This document shows positions 1 through 12,600 of a stretch of DNA of 64,000 bases, piece after piece. Both the position numbers and the translations under genes were made by a program. Source of the DNA: Anisakis pegreffii. Taxonomy: Eukaryota > Nematoda > Chromadorea > Rhabditida > Anisakidae. Each line of letters begins with the position of its first letter. Within the stretch, counting starts at the first letter, position 1. The notes under the pieces are model-generated. The model was not told the DNA's origin and did no database searches. It saw only the letters and a list, made by a program, of their open reading frames with translations. The stretch is taken from the NCBI GenBank assembly GCA_035041965.1, contig JAPYMA010002029.1:1-64000 (forward strand). The letters run 5' to 3'.

Positions 1-414
1 CCAGTGTTGGGCGCGCTATCGAAGAACGATAGCGCGCTATCGCTATTCCGCTATCGAAAAGACTTCCGCTGGTCCGCTACCGCTATCGCTATTACCCACC
101 GAATCGATAGCGGAGCGCTATCGCTACCGCTACCGCTACCGCTATCGCTATCGCTATCGCCTACTTTAAAAACCTCATTACACCACTAAATGATTCAAAA
201 CTTTCATTAATCAACACGCATTTTTGAATTAAATGTGAGAAACATTACGGAAGTAGACTTTCACGAGAAAATAAATTTTATTTTATGACAATAGGACATA
301 TTTAAACATTAAAAAAATTTAAAACAATAGAACACAAACAACATTAAAACAACAACAGCATCATTAAAAAAGGCCACAACAAAACATCTTAACAGCAAAA
401 ACATCATCGAAAGT

Positions 415-895
415 TTATCAGTCACTTTCGAAAACTATGTCAGTGAACCGAATGTCATATCAATAGGTTTGGTTAACAACATATTGTGAAAAAACGACAA
501 CAACAGAAACATACAAACTATATCAGCACACCGAATATTATATCAATAAATTTGGTCAACAGCATGTTATATAAAAACAACAATAACAGACACACATAAA
601 CTATATTAGCACATCGAATATTATATCAATAAATTTTGTCAACAGCACATTATGAAGAAACAACAGGAACATAACAAAAAACCGCAACAGTATTATCATC
701 AAAAAATGTTCTTCGTTGGGTATTGTCACAAAAAGATCCCCTTTTTCCTGAAGTATCATCACCAAAAATCCTCTCCTTCCTAAAGTGCCACTTTCGAAAA
801 CTACCTCACAATCAGTGAGTCGAATGTCATATCATTAAATTTGGTCGACAGCATGTTATAAAAAAACAACAACAGAAACACAACAGCATGAAACA
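415..895. repeat. Imperfect internal repeats of about 80-100 bp inside the hAT element
   Basis: Four related segments share the order: actttcgaaaactat (first and last copies only), then a cgaat(g/a)t(c/t)atatcaat block, then tttggt(t/c)(a/g)aca and an AACA-rich tail. They lie near 421-510, 511-595, 596-675 and 785-895. They have no coding potential and look like local amplification in the deleted half of the transposon. Confidence 0.6.
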
Positions 896-941
896 CAACA
901 GTTCAACAGCGAAAACATCATCAAAACAGCGCCCAAAATGC

Positions 942-1421
942 TCATAATTTCTCGTTTCCTTTGATAAACATCAACATATTGAATAATCTATCGGAAATTC
1001 TCGACCGCTTCGCTCGCATGATATCCTTTCCTAGCGAAAACATGCGCTCCACTGGTGCCCCAGAAGGCATGGCTGTGTTATATCTGAAAATTTTTAACTA
1101 CTTGAAGTCATGCTAGAGGTATTAATATCTGAAGTAGAAACAATAGGTGATGAACAAGTATTGTTAAAACAAGCATGGAAAACATTATAAAGTAGCTAAA
1201 ACAAGTATGACCAACAATATGTGGACCTGATAAACAGTTTAACGAAGCACGTGTCATTCATAAAAGTTGCATCCCCCAGACTATTTTCGAGTTCTCCATC
1301 TAACCATTCTTCAGCGATCTTTTTTGCTCTCTTTTTCAAGGACTTTTCGTGCGATTTGTCGACAGGCGTTGATATAACGCCGAAGAAGTCATGATTGCTT
1401 GTTGTTGTAACAGATTCTGTA
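942..1421 (-). pseudogene. hAT transposase, C-terminal dimerisation region (remnant)
   Basis: Two exons agree in phase: 1421-1227 and 1083-942, separated by a 143-nt intron, with AG joined to A making an Arg codon across the junction. The joined product has about 111 residues and ends at a TGA. It contains LFIRYNTAMPSGAPVERMFS, which matches the conserved YNT-x-x-PSSAPVERxFS core of the hATC dimerisation domain, followed by the typical basic stretch and an LMFIKGN ending. The N-terminal DNA-binding and catalytic portions are absent; upstream the frame runs into the subterminal repeats. It is therefore a remnant and not a working transposase, although the surviving reading frame is intact. Confidence 0.8.
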
Positions 1422-1606
1422 CTGTAAATAAACTGATAGCGGAAGATAGCGGAATATAGCGGAGGTTGCTCGCTATCGAACAGCGATAGCGCCGTTCCCG
1501 CTATCGCTATTCCGCTATTCACTTGAACTTCCGATATCGCTATTCCGCTATTCCGCTATTCGCTATTAGCGGACTAGCGGAATAGCGCGCTATTGCCCAA
1601 CACTGG

Positions 1607-2710
1607 CTATATCTCTTCATCTAATCGAAAATTCCCGGCAAAATATATGATATTCTGAACGTAGATGTTATGAGCAATCGAATGCTGCAAAGAAATTCAT
1701 AAGTTAACGGGCAAACTTGAGAGTACGGGTACCTCGAACGTGGTATCCTCGTTAGCGCTAGAACAATGCATATATTTATCCACAATGATTAGTAGTATAT
1801 GAACAAAGATTACGGTAGGCTCGAAGATGGAAAACCGTATAGCATTGGAAAAATAGCCATATCTTCTCAAGAAAGCGGAATTGTTCAGCCAAATATATGT
1901 TTTTCTGAATGTAGACATTCAGATGGATCGAATGGAGCACAAAAATTCATACGTTACTGGGCAAACTTGAGAAAACGGTAGGCTCGAAGATAGAAAACCA
2001 TATAGAATTGAGAAAACAGCTATATCTAATCATTTAATCAAAATTTCTGGGTAAAATATATGATATTCTGATCGTAAAGATTCTGAACAATCGAATGGTG
2101 CACAAAAATTTATATGTTTCTGGGCAAACTTGAGAGTACGGGTATCTTGAAGGTGATAATGATGGTAACCTTTATAGAGCAATAGTAATGTGTTGATATT
2201 GATCTATGGTGATAGAATGTATGTGAATGAGCGACTTTGCGTTTGTCATTGATATAGCTTTATGAAAATAGCCATATCTCCCCAACAAAGCAGAATTGCT
2301 CGACCAAGTAAATTTTTTTCTGAATGAGGACATTCATATGGATCGAATGGAGCACAAAAATTTACACGTTACTGGGCAAACTTGAGAAAACGGTAGGCTG
2401 GAAGATAGAAAACCGTATAGAATTGAGAAAATAGCTATATCTATATTCAAGCCAACCGTCTTCTCAGCTTTGCCAGCAACATGTAAACTTTCACACATCA
2501 TTCGATCCAACAGAATCTCTGCTTTTCAAAAATGAAAACTCCGCCGAGAAATTTCGGCTCTGCGTGGAGATATAGCTATTTTTCAAATGCTATAGGATTT
2601 GCCACATTCAAGCCTACCATACTCTCAGCTTTGACCAGTAACATATCAATTTCTTCAGACCAATCGATCGAGCAGAATCTTTGAATTCAGAAAGATATAT
2701 ATTTTGTCTC
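1607..2710. repeat. Nested direct and inverted repeat cluster
   Basis: The string gggcaaacttgaga occurs at 1709, 1959, 2122 and 2374. Spacings alternate (250, 163, 252), so a unit of about 413 bp made of two related halves has been duplicated. Each copy also carries a gatcgaatgg(a/t)gcacaaaaa block and a bases-shared agctatatct segment. Two further copies lie inverted at about 2450-2570 and 2600-2710 (tttgccagcaacatg and tttgaccagtaacat are complements of the direct-copy core). The cluster directly abuts the right end of the hAT element. No coding capacity was recognised. Confidence 0.7.
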
Positions 2711-5700
2711 CTTCTGATAATTCATTTTCAGCTCATTGTTTCCCACCGAACGAAATTTGCGTGCACAAGTTCCCTCCTTATTTCAAGTACGCTGACATCC
2801 TTTATTTCTCAGAAGTTGTTGTAGAAGTTGTTTATTGAAACCAACTAGTAGACGATACAATGAAAAATATACACGGAATGAATTCTACTACAAGACGCTC
2901 TGCTTATCTACAGTTGCTGCTTATATACCGATAATTACAACGAATATCACAATTCATGTCAACCATTGATATTTGATCACATTGATCATATCACAACAGA
3001 AGTATTTCTGTTTTCTTGGTTACGTTACTAAAAGAAGTTTCTTCGGTGTTTAAAAGCTTGAAGATTGAAGCAATTAACGGAATGACGATTATTTCGCTTC
3101 TATCCATAAAACTTTCCTTGAAACACCTATTCAGTATAAAAGGATGACGAATGAAAAAGGTTGTGAAAGTTACCGAGCGGAGAAGCGAAACGGTATTCAA
3201 TGAAATAATGTGTTTTCGAAAAATTGTTTGTTGTGAAAGCTAAAGCATTGCGTGTCAAAGCGGTTTTCTTATGTTGCTCGGGAATACCAGTTTGCATTTT
3301 TGATGAAGTACCAGTGCACTAAATGCTAGTTGATGCACCTCTCTAGTGAATTAATAGGAAGTAGTACATGGGACAGAAAGAGTTGTCGAATTGTTCGAAT
3401 CTCACCGCTGTATATATCGGTCACATATAAATCAAAATGCTGCATAGATAAATGCAGATGTAAAAAAGCGGATCGAAAATATGCATTTTTATATGCTAAA
3501 AACCGTGGTTGACGCTTTGTATATCAGTTCCAAGCAATCTGGCAAAAATTTCCAAAATCTTACTTCATCCTAAGGGAATTCAGAGTGATCAGGAAACGAA
3601 GCCGGCATTCCAGGCTATCGAAGTGATAAATTCCACTTCCATTGCCTGCAGAGAACAAGTTGTTGCTGGTGTCGCAGTGAGAGTCTGGAGTTATTAGCTC
3701 ACAATTCAGTGGAGCTTGATCCTGACTGAAGTCTTAGTCGAAGATGAACATGTTACCGGATTCACATAGCGTCCGTTCGAACAGTTAAGCATGAGGAACG
3801 AATAAAATTCAGTAACAATCAACGAGAGTCAAAACCTCTTATATTATATCTACCATTGATCTACTAACTTTTATGCGCACTCGTATACTGGATCAGTCGG
3901 TGGCTGCTGCGCATCTCACCAAGCAATGAATAAAATGAATCATTCATTATCCGTAACCGTTCTCATTCATATCCCCTTGTGCTTTAAAACACGCAACATG
4001 CATCCAGCCATCATCCATTCATTTACCTAATCCATCTTAATCACCGCGCACTGTCAAGTACTCTCATAAATCGTTCTCAAACAAACCGAAGAAAAAACAT
4101 GCAAAAAAGATTATCTGAACCTCAGTGACGATAAAAACTTTCACATGAAATATTTCTTGTTTCAGTGTGCAACAAGTAAACAAGTGAAAACCTTTCAATT
4201 GAAGTGCCTTTCGAACATCTCATCTCAGCTAATGCATAAAGATCTTAAATGTTCAAGTTTAAGCATCGTGCAATTGCCCTATTCTTTAATCGCTAAATTT
4301 CTCAAGCACTTTCACATATTTCTGCATCCTCACATTTCCACTCTGCCCTATTATTCATCTATTCACAGTCAACATTAAATTCGTGTTCTCATTCCTAATC
4401 GGCTTAGTTTTATTTCGTCATCTAAACGGCCGAATGCATGCCAGCTATTCATTCTGGATACAGCGCACTCATCCCCGGATGGATACACAATATTCACTTG
4501 TTTCGTTCGATGCATTTGGGTACTCTTTCATCGGTCATCATAACATTCACTTGATATGCTGACGTAAAAGAACATGAAATGCGTGTTGTTGCATTTTCAA
4601 GCATTCCGTTTGCATTGTTTTCACATTTCACGATTGTACCTACAATTCTATTGCGTCGCATTTCGATGCGTTCCATGTTCACTTATCCAGTCTGTTAGAG
4701 ATAACTGTTAACGATACCTATCAGCTACTTTTCTTTTAATGCGATCATCATTATTTTGATTGCCTTCGTTTGTTGTTCGCATAGTTTCTTATCGAAGCCT
4801 TGAAAACGTTGTTGATTTAGCATGAATCTTTTGAAAATGAATCTCTCTTAACAACAGCATATAAAGTCTTGTTTATCTGAAAACGATAGAAGATGAAAAG
4901 AGTCGATCAAGAAGCAAGTATCTTTGCTCGAATATTATGTGAATATTGATCACTTCGGTAGCCGGCAAAACGGCAAATGTGGTATTGATATCATTTGTGC
5001 TTCAATCTTAGGAAGCCAGGGGAATACTACTTTTGTTCACACGTCTCATTCGACTCAATCTAAAGATTATTGCTGAAACAAAAGAAAATATTGAGACTAA
5101 TTTAATTAGTTTACGAGATCATTGTATCATCAACAATTTCAGAGGACACATTGTGTACTCAGATCAGATATATTCCAATCAGAAGTAAAAGCTTTCGTAT
5201 CAAATCTGAAATGATAGAATTTCACAACATTTTGTGATATGTCACAATATATGAGGAGGATTCATTTGCATTTTTGTTCTTCTATTTATGCAAACTCAGA
5301 TATCCTACTCAGAAGGGATATCTAATCAGTGGTTGTCTCTTATCCCAGTGCAACACCACCCTTAGATATCCTACTCTCAGAAACAGCACCGATCAAAATA
5401 GATAATGTGCAATACATTGAAAATAGTTACTTCAAGCAGAACGATGTGTGCACATCGATCCTCTTCTCTGCACATTTCACCTAATGTTATTCAAACTGTT
5501 AATGCTTCTTCATTCACGCAATGTTCGTCACTCTCAATTCAAGCGTTTATTCTCATCCGAATTGCTCTCATCTCGTCCGATCGTTTCGGCATTCTTGTGA
5601 GTTATTTTTGGCTCAGTTGCACCACGAAGAGGGAGATTAAAAATTCAGTCAAAGTGACGAATTCACTGAATTCACGAATTCATTTCCTGCAAGCATATAG

Positions 5701-6654
5701 ATGTATGTGTGTGTGTATTGTGCGAGATTCGAAGCTTTGAACATGTTAATCAGTTCATGAATGCTCGCGTGCTTTCATATTTCCAAACCAGTGATTCACT
5801 CTGTTTGAAACGAAACAAGTGGGCACAACTGGGCACAAACAAGTGGGCATAATTTCTACCTGAATTTTTTGTGCCTATTCACAGACTTCTCGTTCTCGTT
5901 TGAATGTGCGCACAAAGCATTTTCAGTGTTTGCCATTTTGTGTTTGCTTATTTTGGAGTAATAGAAGTGTCTTACGCCTGATGAGTTCATGAAAGCATGA
6001 TCGTAATGTTCAAAAGCCAATCAAAAAATCAATTATCCGATTGTCCAGATCTGAGTTATTTCTTCTGATGAATCAGATTAGATACTTTTCATTCGGCGCA
6101 GATCAGTCGGAGTATGATATTTGGGGCTTAACCCAAGACTGTCTCTGTCGAGGTCATTGAGCAGATGAAGACTAGCCCACACCTTGATGGTCACTGAATC
6201 AATAATCTAGATTAGAATTTCGTAAAGACAGTTAATTCCCTACGCTATTACTGCTGATTGCGACAAAAAACGGATGTCAATGAAGAGGGATTTGTTGATG
6301 CGGAAAGGCATAAAGTCGTAATGAGCTGTAATTGACGATTAAATAAATTAAATTTTTTCCCCCTGATCCATCGGGATTCTACCACTGAACAGGAATTATT
6401 TCACGTTGTCATTGAATTTTCCAATAGCTGATTTTATACGGATGTAAATGTGCATGAATACGCTTATTCACATACTCGTTTCATGCATGAATGGATGTTT
6501 TTCATTCGTTCAATCTTTAATGTAAGCAATCGTAAATGCTCATCGCGATGATAATGAAACGCTCCATTTATTGGTCCTAAAATATTTTAATGAGATGCGT
6601 TTTTTGCAGATGCAAATTGATCGTTCACCGAGTTAAAATGACCTGAACGCATAA
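2711..6654. other. No convincing gene; AT-rich spacer upstream of the GPCR
   Basis: About 3.9 kb with only short, unsupported reading frames. Minor items seen: a weak cystatin-like fragment (separate entry), repeated agatatcctactc strings near 5297 and 5367, and a short gggcaca(a) repeat near 5820. The 3' end contains an acceptor (ttttttgcag near 6609) that probably marks the 5' end of the receptor mRNA. Confidence 0.5.
3584..3771 (+). pseudogene. Possible cystatin-like fragment
   Basis: After the acceptor gggaattcag, the frame reads a helix-like stretch with AIEVINSTS followed soon by EQVVAGVA. QVVAG is the papain-binding loop of cystatins and an N-x-x-S helix end normally precedes it. The spacing is about ten residues too short for a normal cystatin, and the frame meets TAG seven codons after the motif. 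Removing a GT...AG segment of 33 nt (3678-3710), shorter than usual nematode introns, would continue the frame into a strand-like run (WSLILTEVLVEDE) up to a stop at 3771. No signal peptide exon or conserved cysteines were found. It could be a decayed cystatin or a chance match. Confidence 0.2.
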
Positions 6655-9600
6655 ATGACAACCAGATTCCACCATGACAATCTGACTGCTTTTGGCGCTC
6701 ATGTAAGTTATACACTGCATTGCTATAAGCATCACCAATAGAGCATGATCATGATGCAATAAGTAGCACAGAATGGATCCGATATGATTGGTAGCATTTA
6801 AAATATCAATGAGGATGACAATAAAAACCAACGGAGAACGAGTGCAAAACCAAAACAGTGGCCATGTGCGTGGATTAAACTGAATTTATAATGAGCCATT
6901 GTGCGTGAATTCATGTTTGTTTTTTGTTTTTAGCGAGCGTCATTGCAATCAGTCGAGAGTGAATGGCGATCTGGCTATTTGTTTTTGATTTTGTTGATTG
7001 CGATGATCGTTTTCGGCAATTCTTTGGTGGTGCTTGCGGTTGTGTGCGATCGGAAATTGCGTACAATCACCACAAATAAGTTCATCGCAAGTTTAGCCGT
7101 CTCCGATCTGCTCGTTGGTATCGTTGTTATGCCGCTATCGCTTTATGCCAAGGTTCATATTTGCTTTGTGCACAAAACACAATGACACTTGGAAGTGAAA
7201 TACTCGGATCGCGAATCAGTTTGCACTCATCGCAATAATCAAATTGTGCTCCCGTTCAGAGCGCATTGTTCCAGTGCTGTACGATCATGCTATTGTATCA
7301 GTCTTAAATTGAAGCGATTCAACACTGAGAAGACAAGATTTGGCCATTTATGATTGCTTGTGCTTCATTTATGAAGACACGACGCTATATTTTTGAAATG
7401 GTTTTGAATAAACTCGAATGCAGTGTGAAGACCATTGGGAAATATCACCTAATTGAAAATTTCGAAGAGATTTCGCAAATAAAGATTTGAATTTGAGGTT
7501 AACAACGACCGATGGGATTTGGGTCATCAGTGGTGCCAATTCCATTTAGTGACTGGTGTTTTTTCGACAACGGCCAGCATTGTGCATTTGGTTGCTATTA
7601 GTCTTGACAGGTTGGTCCGATCCGATTGGTAATCATTCAATATCCGTGTGATCTTCAGCAGTCGAAGTGAATGACTTGATGCCGTAGACAGGCTTGATGT
7701 CTGTGGCTTTTTCACCCATCATTCGATACTTTTTCAACGATTCCGCTTAACGAATCACCTTATTACGTCTTCACTTTCCAAATTGGACATATAGTCCATC
7801 TCAACTGCACGTGCTTGAGATGTCCATCTATCCACTGCATTACCGCATGTCTATAATAAATCTGATTTCATCAGTAACTAAAAGTTCGATAATGAATTCG
7901 GAAATCAAGAGAACCATTTTGCACTTATTTTCAGCTCTCTAAAACCTCAAATAAATACCAATACTAACCACAACACATCGTTGCATTACAGTGATCAGTA
8001 TAAGATTGATCTAATATCCTCTCTAGAACAATCATACAAGTAAATCAATCGAGTTAATCGATTCAAGGTATTTTGCGATAATGTTTCCAACTGAATATCA
8101 ACGTCATTCCGTATCCACTAGTGCCTTTCCGTACGTTGTAATGATTTGGTTGATGTCGTTCGCTGTCTCGAGTACCATTTTCATGGAGAAAACGATCGAT
8201 GCGAACGGCGTTTGTTGGGTTGAAAATCCACAATATTTAGTGAGTCTTCTTTAACTGATTCAGTTCATTAAGAATCCATTAGATGTATCTTCAGTTGGCT
8301 TCGGCTCTCAACTGAATGTCAAGTCCAGCAATTCATCGTCGCCAGACATTGTGATACCAGCACTGAATTAAACAAGTGATTTGAGAAGAGATAATAAAAT
8401 TGTCAATGCTGCTAAAATTAAGCTCACATTATAAGTGCTGCTCCGTAACGGTTATTCGACGTCACCGTGCTCATTTCAGGTATTATCATCGATATTGTCT
8501 TTCTTCCTGCCGGGTGCAATCGTTGTTTTTCTTTACTTGAAAATATTTCGTAAATTACGCAGTCATCAATTGTATATGTTCGGTCAAAATGACAAGCAAA
8601 GACGCCGTAAAAACGTACTGTGCGGTGGTAATAATGGTCAGCAACGCCGTTCCTTACCACGTGTTATCATCGAAGAGGTATTAGTCGCTTTTGTATGATC
8701 AACTCTTTGCCGAGCAGCTTTTTCAAAAGTATTTTTGCATGATCGCTTGAAATTTAGCAGGCGTAGCAGCAGCAGCTTATCATTCTTTGCTGGAACAGAA
8801 AAAAATTCTCGTTATGTGGATCTCAGCATCTCTTCGACTTCCCTATTGATCAATTTCATGTGGAAAACTTATAACTAGATCAAACTCACAGCTAAGTTGT
8901 GCTATGAAAGTGGAGTAAGTGTAAATTGCAGGTACGAAGTAGACGTGGTTCTCGCCTCAGTCAGACCGGTAGCAACAACAGTGAAAGTCCGACAAGGCGG
9001 TCGAGCGCGAGTGGCTCTAAATCCGAACGATCGCCAAGCCAGCCGGACATCCATACTGCTCCCGTTATCCAAAAGAGGTATCCGCCTATTTTTTCATCAC
9101 ATCCACTTTCTTTGCAGCAAAATCTGCTAACTAATTGCAACAGCTAAACTTCATAATAACAGCTACCGGTACTGGAGTTATCATTGAAAAAAAAACGAAT
9201 CTTTTGCGTTATTTACTGTGTGTTGTCCAGTCCTGGTCAGTTGCTTACATCCGGTCAGCTCGGCATAAGAGAAATGAGATCACCTTTTTGGAACGCCTAT
9301 ATCAGCCCCAGAATAGAGTTTTCAGATGGCGTTCACCAACGATTTGTGCCGAGACACTGGAGCATGATCGCTCAGTAGCGGCCAAAAAGCGTGTCAGTAT
9401 AGTGCCAGATCCACCGAGTATGGACATCTCGCAGAATACTTATGCGACAAGCTTAGCGATTCGCGAGGAACATCTGGCGAATAGTGCTGAGGACGCACGA
9501 CCGCCGAGTAATCGTCTCACAGACACCGGTATCTTACTCTTTTAATCCTATCCCCTGGCTCCGATGCAACTAACGAAGGCTGCCACATTCAAATCAGAAA

Positions 9601-12600
9601 TCTCTAATTCACAACCAAGTGCTCAGCTCCTGCTTGGAGACATCGTAGAGCGTCTGATGGACGACGTTCGCATTGCTACGCACTGATTATGAAGTCGATC
9701 AGAGCATAGATCGGAAACATATCATTAAAGAGACGTAATCGTACTAGAAGTTGCTTCATATCCCGGACTTTTGATAGCAATCAATTTGATTGAAAACTCG
9801 TCAGATATGGAATATCTGGGAAAGCAATCGTTGTCCATCAATTTATCTGCATAGCTTAATAAAATTCGGAATCATTCCAAAACTGAAATACTCATCGTGA
9901 AGATGCGCACTGCTATGAATATAATCGTGGGACGCTTGTTGTTATTCATTCCTGGAACAGCCATAACTGACCTGATTTGATGTCTAGATGATAAACTGAA
10001 GCCAGTCGATAGCAAAGCGCCAATACCTTATCCGATTATTGCCGCTTTTCATAAAGCTTACGACGAAATATCGAAGGGCGACGATCGTGCCCGACGATTG
10101 CCATTGATTAATGATCTCGAAGGAACAGGTTATTTGGGTACGCTTCGCTACTTGAGTGGCAACTTTTTGTTGCTACTCTTCATAATCATAGTCTAGCACT
10201 CCATTCATCTCAAATCGTTTTTGTTGCCAACCTCAAAATGGATCTGAAAATCTCCGAAAATGATTTGAGTCTGTTTACTGATTTAATGTCACTTCTGCTT
10301 GCCAAAAACTGATCAAGGAACTTATTATGTGCCAAAATTCCACTAAAAGTTCACAGAAAAAGCCCATTCAAGGTATTCACTCACTTTATAAACAAATAAT
10401 GAGATACTAGCCAAATCGTACTTATTGTTATGTTGTCTTCAAGAGTCACTCAATTTCAGAGCCACAAATAGATGTAAGGAACGAGCATCGAAGTATCACG
10501 GCTGGATCTGAAACGGCATTAGGTGAAACTCTGGGTATCGCAGAAACACCGCTGACAGATTCAGATGCCACGTCCACCAAACCGTTACTACCAGAAAAAA
10601 CCCTCAAAGCACCTGAAGCACTGAGTTGCATTCGACCGACTAGGTTGATCTCATTCAGATAATAGCGAAAACTCTCCTCTTGCAGAATAACGAATCCGCC
10701 AGTAATTCTGTGCTCAATTTTTCTCGTTTCGATTGATTTCACTTTGATTGCAACACCCTTCATTCTCCTAATTTCTGAATATTATTAGCTGGATCGGACC
10801 TAACATGGTTTTCATTCTTTTCCTTGATGTTCTAATCGCTCTCATGATTTATATCACCGAAAGTGTTCTCTTCTGTTAAATTCTCATTCATTTCACTCAA
10901 CAATCAAAGTCAAATTCTCATTCTATCAAATACACTCTATAATTGATCATTTGACTCTCGAACATTGTTGTGCAATAATATTCGATTGTTGTATTGTTGA
11001 CTTCGACTGTCAACACTCGTCAACGTATCCAGTAAACAGTGTATGCTACAGAATGAGAAATTGATTCGAGCTGTGAAGTGAAACGAGACGAAGTGAATGA
11101 TAAAAAGTCATGAAGAGAACGGTATTCGCATGTGATAGCTATGAGAGTGAATACAACACGTCTGAAAAGAATGAGAATCCATCTAAATCAGTTTGAAATG
11201 AGCGTGTCATAGACAATAGCTTTTAATGCAATCAGAAAACTAATTCAGAATTCAAATCTAGCTTCAAAATTTGATCGTTTTTAACAAAACATTGAACTTC
11301 AGCTGCCGCAATCTCGCACCTCCACGACCAATGCTATCATCGACTTCCAATGTTCTCACTGTACCAACGAATATTGCAAGTAATACTCCTCCTTTATCGC
11401 CTGCCATTATGCGTGAAAATACCCCAACAAGCCTAACGGTACGTGAGTCTTATTTTGCTTCATTTTTCTTGCTGGTGTTACCGGATGTTCGAAGAAAAAA
11501 TCAATGATCATTTATGCAGAGTGACTAATTTTAGACGGCTTATTTTCTTTTGGACAGAAGGTTTCCATTTTAGGCCTCTTCGATCAATTGTTTCTGTTTA
11601 CAAGAGAAGAAACATTGAAATTCCTATTTAAGACCTCACTTTTGAAGTTATTATCGGAGTTTGTTTGTGTGATCTGAATGCGATCAAAATTTTTAGCGCC
11701 GTCCTCATAATTTGATTTCAGCCCTCATATTTCACGATTGCTTCACAAGTGTGTAGTTTATGAATTCAGTTTCACCAATCTCGAGAAATCGATTCCAACT
11801 CTAATTCCAACTTCCTAAACACTCTCATTACAGGTACCAAAGGTGTGGGACTATTCGTCGCCATCATGCGCCGTAGCGCCGAGTGTAAATTCGAGTCATA
11901 GTTCGCACACGTCCGCAAGCGATGAGACATTGAGGTGGTTGTCTATGTGACTCTTCTAGTGTTTTCCGCATGAAGCAGTCTCTGATTATAAGCAAGACTT
12001 GCATCGTTACATGTAAATGAATTCCTTTCAGGCGAGTTTCAATGCACAGCTACGGTAGCAGTCTCACCGATGGTACGGACAGCACTTATGAGATTGATTC
12101 CAGGTGAGCATTCTCAGTGCTTCAGAATTTAGGACAGGACGGGTTTTCATGAAAATGGTGTTGGTGATAATGGGGATGATAATACTGGTTTCAATGCTAG
12201 TCAATAAGTGATAATGATATAATATTACCTATCATATTATAGTAATATCAGTGACAACAATATTTGCTCTGAAACTATGCTTTCAGACGTTCAAGTGCGT
12301 GGTCGACAATCCGCACGGCCGTTCTAGCTCGTCACTTGGTGGCCAGCATTCATTCGAATCATTCCGACCCGGCCGTAGAACTTGACAAACAACAATGTTC
12401 ACATGTTAATATGGCTCCTCCGAATGGTACTTATTCACAGAAGAAAATGTCAACAATGTCGCGTGGCAAATTAAGGCGCATTGCTAGACAGGTGCTATTC
12501 CTTGATGTGCTCCTTCCAATATTCATCCCTTTATTCATTTCTCTTGTTGTGCTGCTGATCTCTTATTATTGTTTCTGTCACTGTTATTTATTGAGGTCTT

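Larger units (their letters stand above)
1..1606. mobile_element. hAT-type DNA transposon, internally deleted
   Basis: The two ends are inverted copies: the left end starts CCAGTGTTGGGC and the right end finishes GCCCAACACTGG. CAGTG-type ends are usual for hAT elements. Just inside each end are dense arrays of short GATAGCG/CGCTATC units (about 13-165 and 1435-1600), resembling subterminal transposase-binding repeats. The interior carries only the C-terminal part of a transposase on the minus strand plus an AT-rich, repeat-filled half (about 240-900), so it looks like a non-autonomous deletion derivative. The 8-bp target duplication cannot be checked because the left flank lies outside the window. 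The class call rests on the ends together with the hAT dimerisation motif inside. Confidence 0.85.

Noticed and set aside
3340..3420. A gttcgaatctcacc string resembling a tRNA B box
   Set aside because: No A box or cloverleaf arms could be drawn at the right spacing.
5405..5605. Alternative first exon for the dopamine-receptor-like gene ending at a GTGAGT donor
   Set aside because: The exon at 6655-6702 is closer, has a better GTAAGT donor, an NLT sequon and an upstream acceptor.
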